From Paenibacillus sp. DMB20 (GTDB lineage Bacteria; Bacillota; Bacilli; Paenibacillales; Paenibacillaceae): a DNA stretch of 64,000 nt. The DNA is taken from positions 186,001 through 250,000 of the forward strand of contig NZ_LAZU01000036.1 in the NCBI RefSeq assembly GCF_000987955.1. Direction: 5' to 3'. A model generated the notes under the pieces. That model was given only the letters and a program-made list of their open reading frames with translations. It did no database searches and was not told where the DNA came from. A program made the position numbers and the translations under genes. Positions within the stretch are counted from its first letter, which is position 1. Each line of letters starts with the position of its first letter. Positions 63,393-64,000 of this stretch are shown here, piece by piece.

Positions 63393-64000
63393 ATGAATAT
63401 AAAGCTCTCGCTTCGCTTTAAGTTAATCATCGGCTTTGTGACGATCACGGTGCCTCTGGTCGTACTGCTGCTCTACAATAACTACTATGCTTCGAACATC
63501 ATCAGGGAGCAGGTGGCGGACTCCAACAAAAATTCGATGATTCTCTACTCAAACCAGATTGAGGCAGCCCTGAACAAGGAAACGAATTTTTTGTACAATA
63601 TGGCGGTCGAGGATCCGAACATTACGGCACTCTCGCAGCTTCTGAACGATCCCGATGAGTATTATTTGGCCAAGGCCAGAGTTTTGAACACCCTGATGCG
63701 TTATCACCGGTTCGACAACAGCGTCGATCTTCAATTCATCTACTCGGTCAAGAAGCAGGATTTGATTCATACGCCCATCAAAACGCAATCTTATGAAGAG
63801 CTGTTATCGATCAAAACGTCCATGGAAAAGGCGGTCGAAAGCGTAACGCCGGACAGCGCTTTTTTTCGGGAGTGGAAGGCCATTGAGTACGACAAACGCA
63901 AGTATGCATTAATCCGGCTGGTGGATACGGGGGACGACTTTTACCTGGGAGCCTTCGTCAAACTGGAAAATTTGATGATCCCGCTGGACCTGATCCATCT
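63393..64000 (+). CDS. YesM-type sensor histidine kinase (5' part, runs off the window)
   Basis: The frame from the ATG at 63393 is open to the right edge (about 202 residues seen). TM1 at ~10-27 (LIIGFVTITVPLVVLLLY) is followed by an extracytoplasmic dCache-like region (NQIEAALNKETNFLYNMAVEDPNITALSQLL). This is the pattern of YesM kinases next to LplABC importers. The kinase domain and a YesN partner are expected just outside the window. The gap 63220-63392 holds a weak hairpin (63235-63296) with a T tract and a TATACT at 63308. Confidence 0.75.
   Translation, partial: MNIKLSLRFKLIIGFVTITVPLVVLLLYNNYYASNIIREQVADSNKNSMILYSNQIEAALNKETNFLYNMAVEDPNITALSQLLNDPDEYYLAKARVLNTLMRYHRFDNSVDLQFIYSVKKQDLIHTPIKTQSYEELLSIKTSMEKAVESVTPDSAFFREWKAIEYDKRKYALIRLVDTGDDFYLGAFVKLENLMIPLDLIH

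Noticed and set aside
1..64000. CRISPR array, tRNA or rRNA genes, transposase, integrase or attachment sites
   Set aside because: None seen on either strand; repeats found are short operators, hairpins and leader duplicates.

Overview
This window looks like chromosomal DNA from a spore-forming, low/moderate-GC Gram-positive bacterium of the Paenibacillaceae, most likely a Paenibacillus. The evidence is a GerA-family germination operon, spore-type sulfolactate genes (comA/comB homologues), lplABC/YesMN-type sugar-uptake modules, copper-amine-oxidase 'stalk' domain surface proteins, the split glycine decarboxylase gcvPA/gcvPB and strong GGAGG ribosome binding sites. Nothing indicates a phage, a plasmid or an insertion sequence.

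Layout. 1-5 kb: the 3' end of a PTS operon (IIC tail, phosphotriesterase-like lactonase, creatininase-like amidohydrolase, SIS isomerase) that carries its own HPr and Enzyme I. 5.1-8.1 kb: an OmpR/kinase pair and a secreted repeat protein, linked by the same 11-bp-period direct-repeat box. 8.2-11.2 kb: a YeeN-type YebC protein, a small AT-rich Xre/membrane-protein pair, and purT under a ZTP riboswitch. 11.2-16.7 kb: a gerA-type operon (minus strand) and comB-comA. 16.7-18 kb: a broken NTF2-like gene and a sugar-phosphate isomerase/epimerase. 18-28 kb: pucR and a divergent allH-fdrA(allF)-allG-permease-ankyrin/TPR-carbamate kinase operon, probably for ATP-yielding carbamoyl transfer from a purine-type metabolite. 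28-33 kb: a P450 and two stalk-domain proteins. 33-41.6 kb: an lplABC-like sugar importer with a YesM/YesN pair and a Gfo/Idh/MocA dehydrogenase. Its promoter is nearly duplicated in front of the 17.2-kb isomerase, tying the two loci into one regulon. 41.8-44.7 kb: an ECF sigma factor with a membrane partner, an Rrf2 regulator and a nitroreductase. 45-50.3 kb: gcvT-gcvPA-gcvPB and gcvH, divergent, each behind its own tandem glycine riboswitch. 50.5-57 kb: a second OmpR/kinase pair and an SGNH-MBOAT-DHHW-DUF4358 operon, probably for O-acylation of a surface polymer, again sharing an 11-bp direct-repeat box. 57-64 kb: azoreductase, a two-gene phosphoesterase operon and a second sugar ABC importer followed by a truncated YesM-type kinase.

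Quality caveat. Ten otherwise well-conserved reading frames are interrupted. Ten of the eleven frameshifts have the same sign (one base missing), and one gene has an in-frame stop. This pattern fits single-base deletion errors in the sequence better than ten independent pseudogenes, so these genes are annotated over their full span.

Most promising for new biology: the pucR/allFGH-like operon with its ankyrin-TPR protein, the shared promoter at 17.1 and 33.1 kb, the self-contained PTS-lactonase operon, and the two two-component systems whose putative operators recur in front of their likely target genes.
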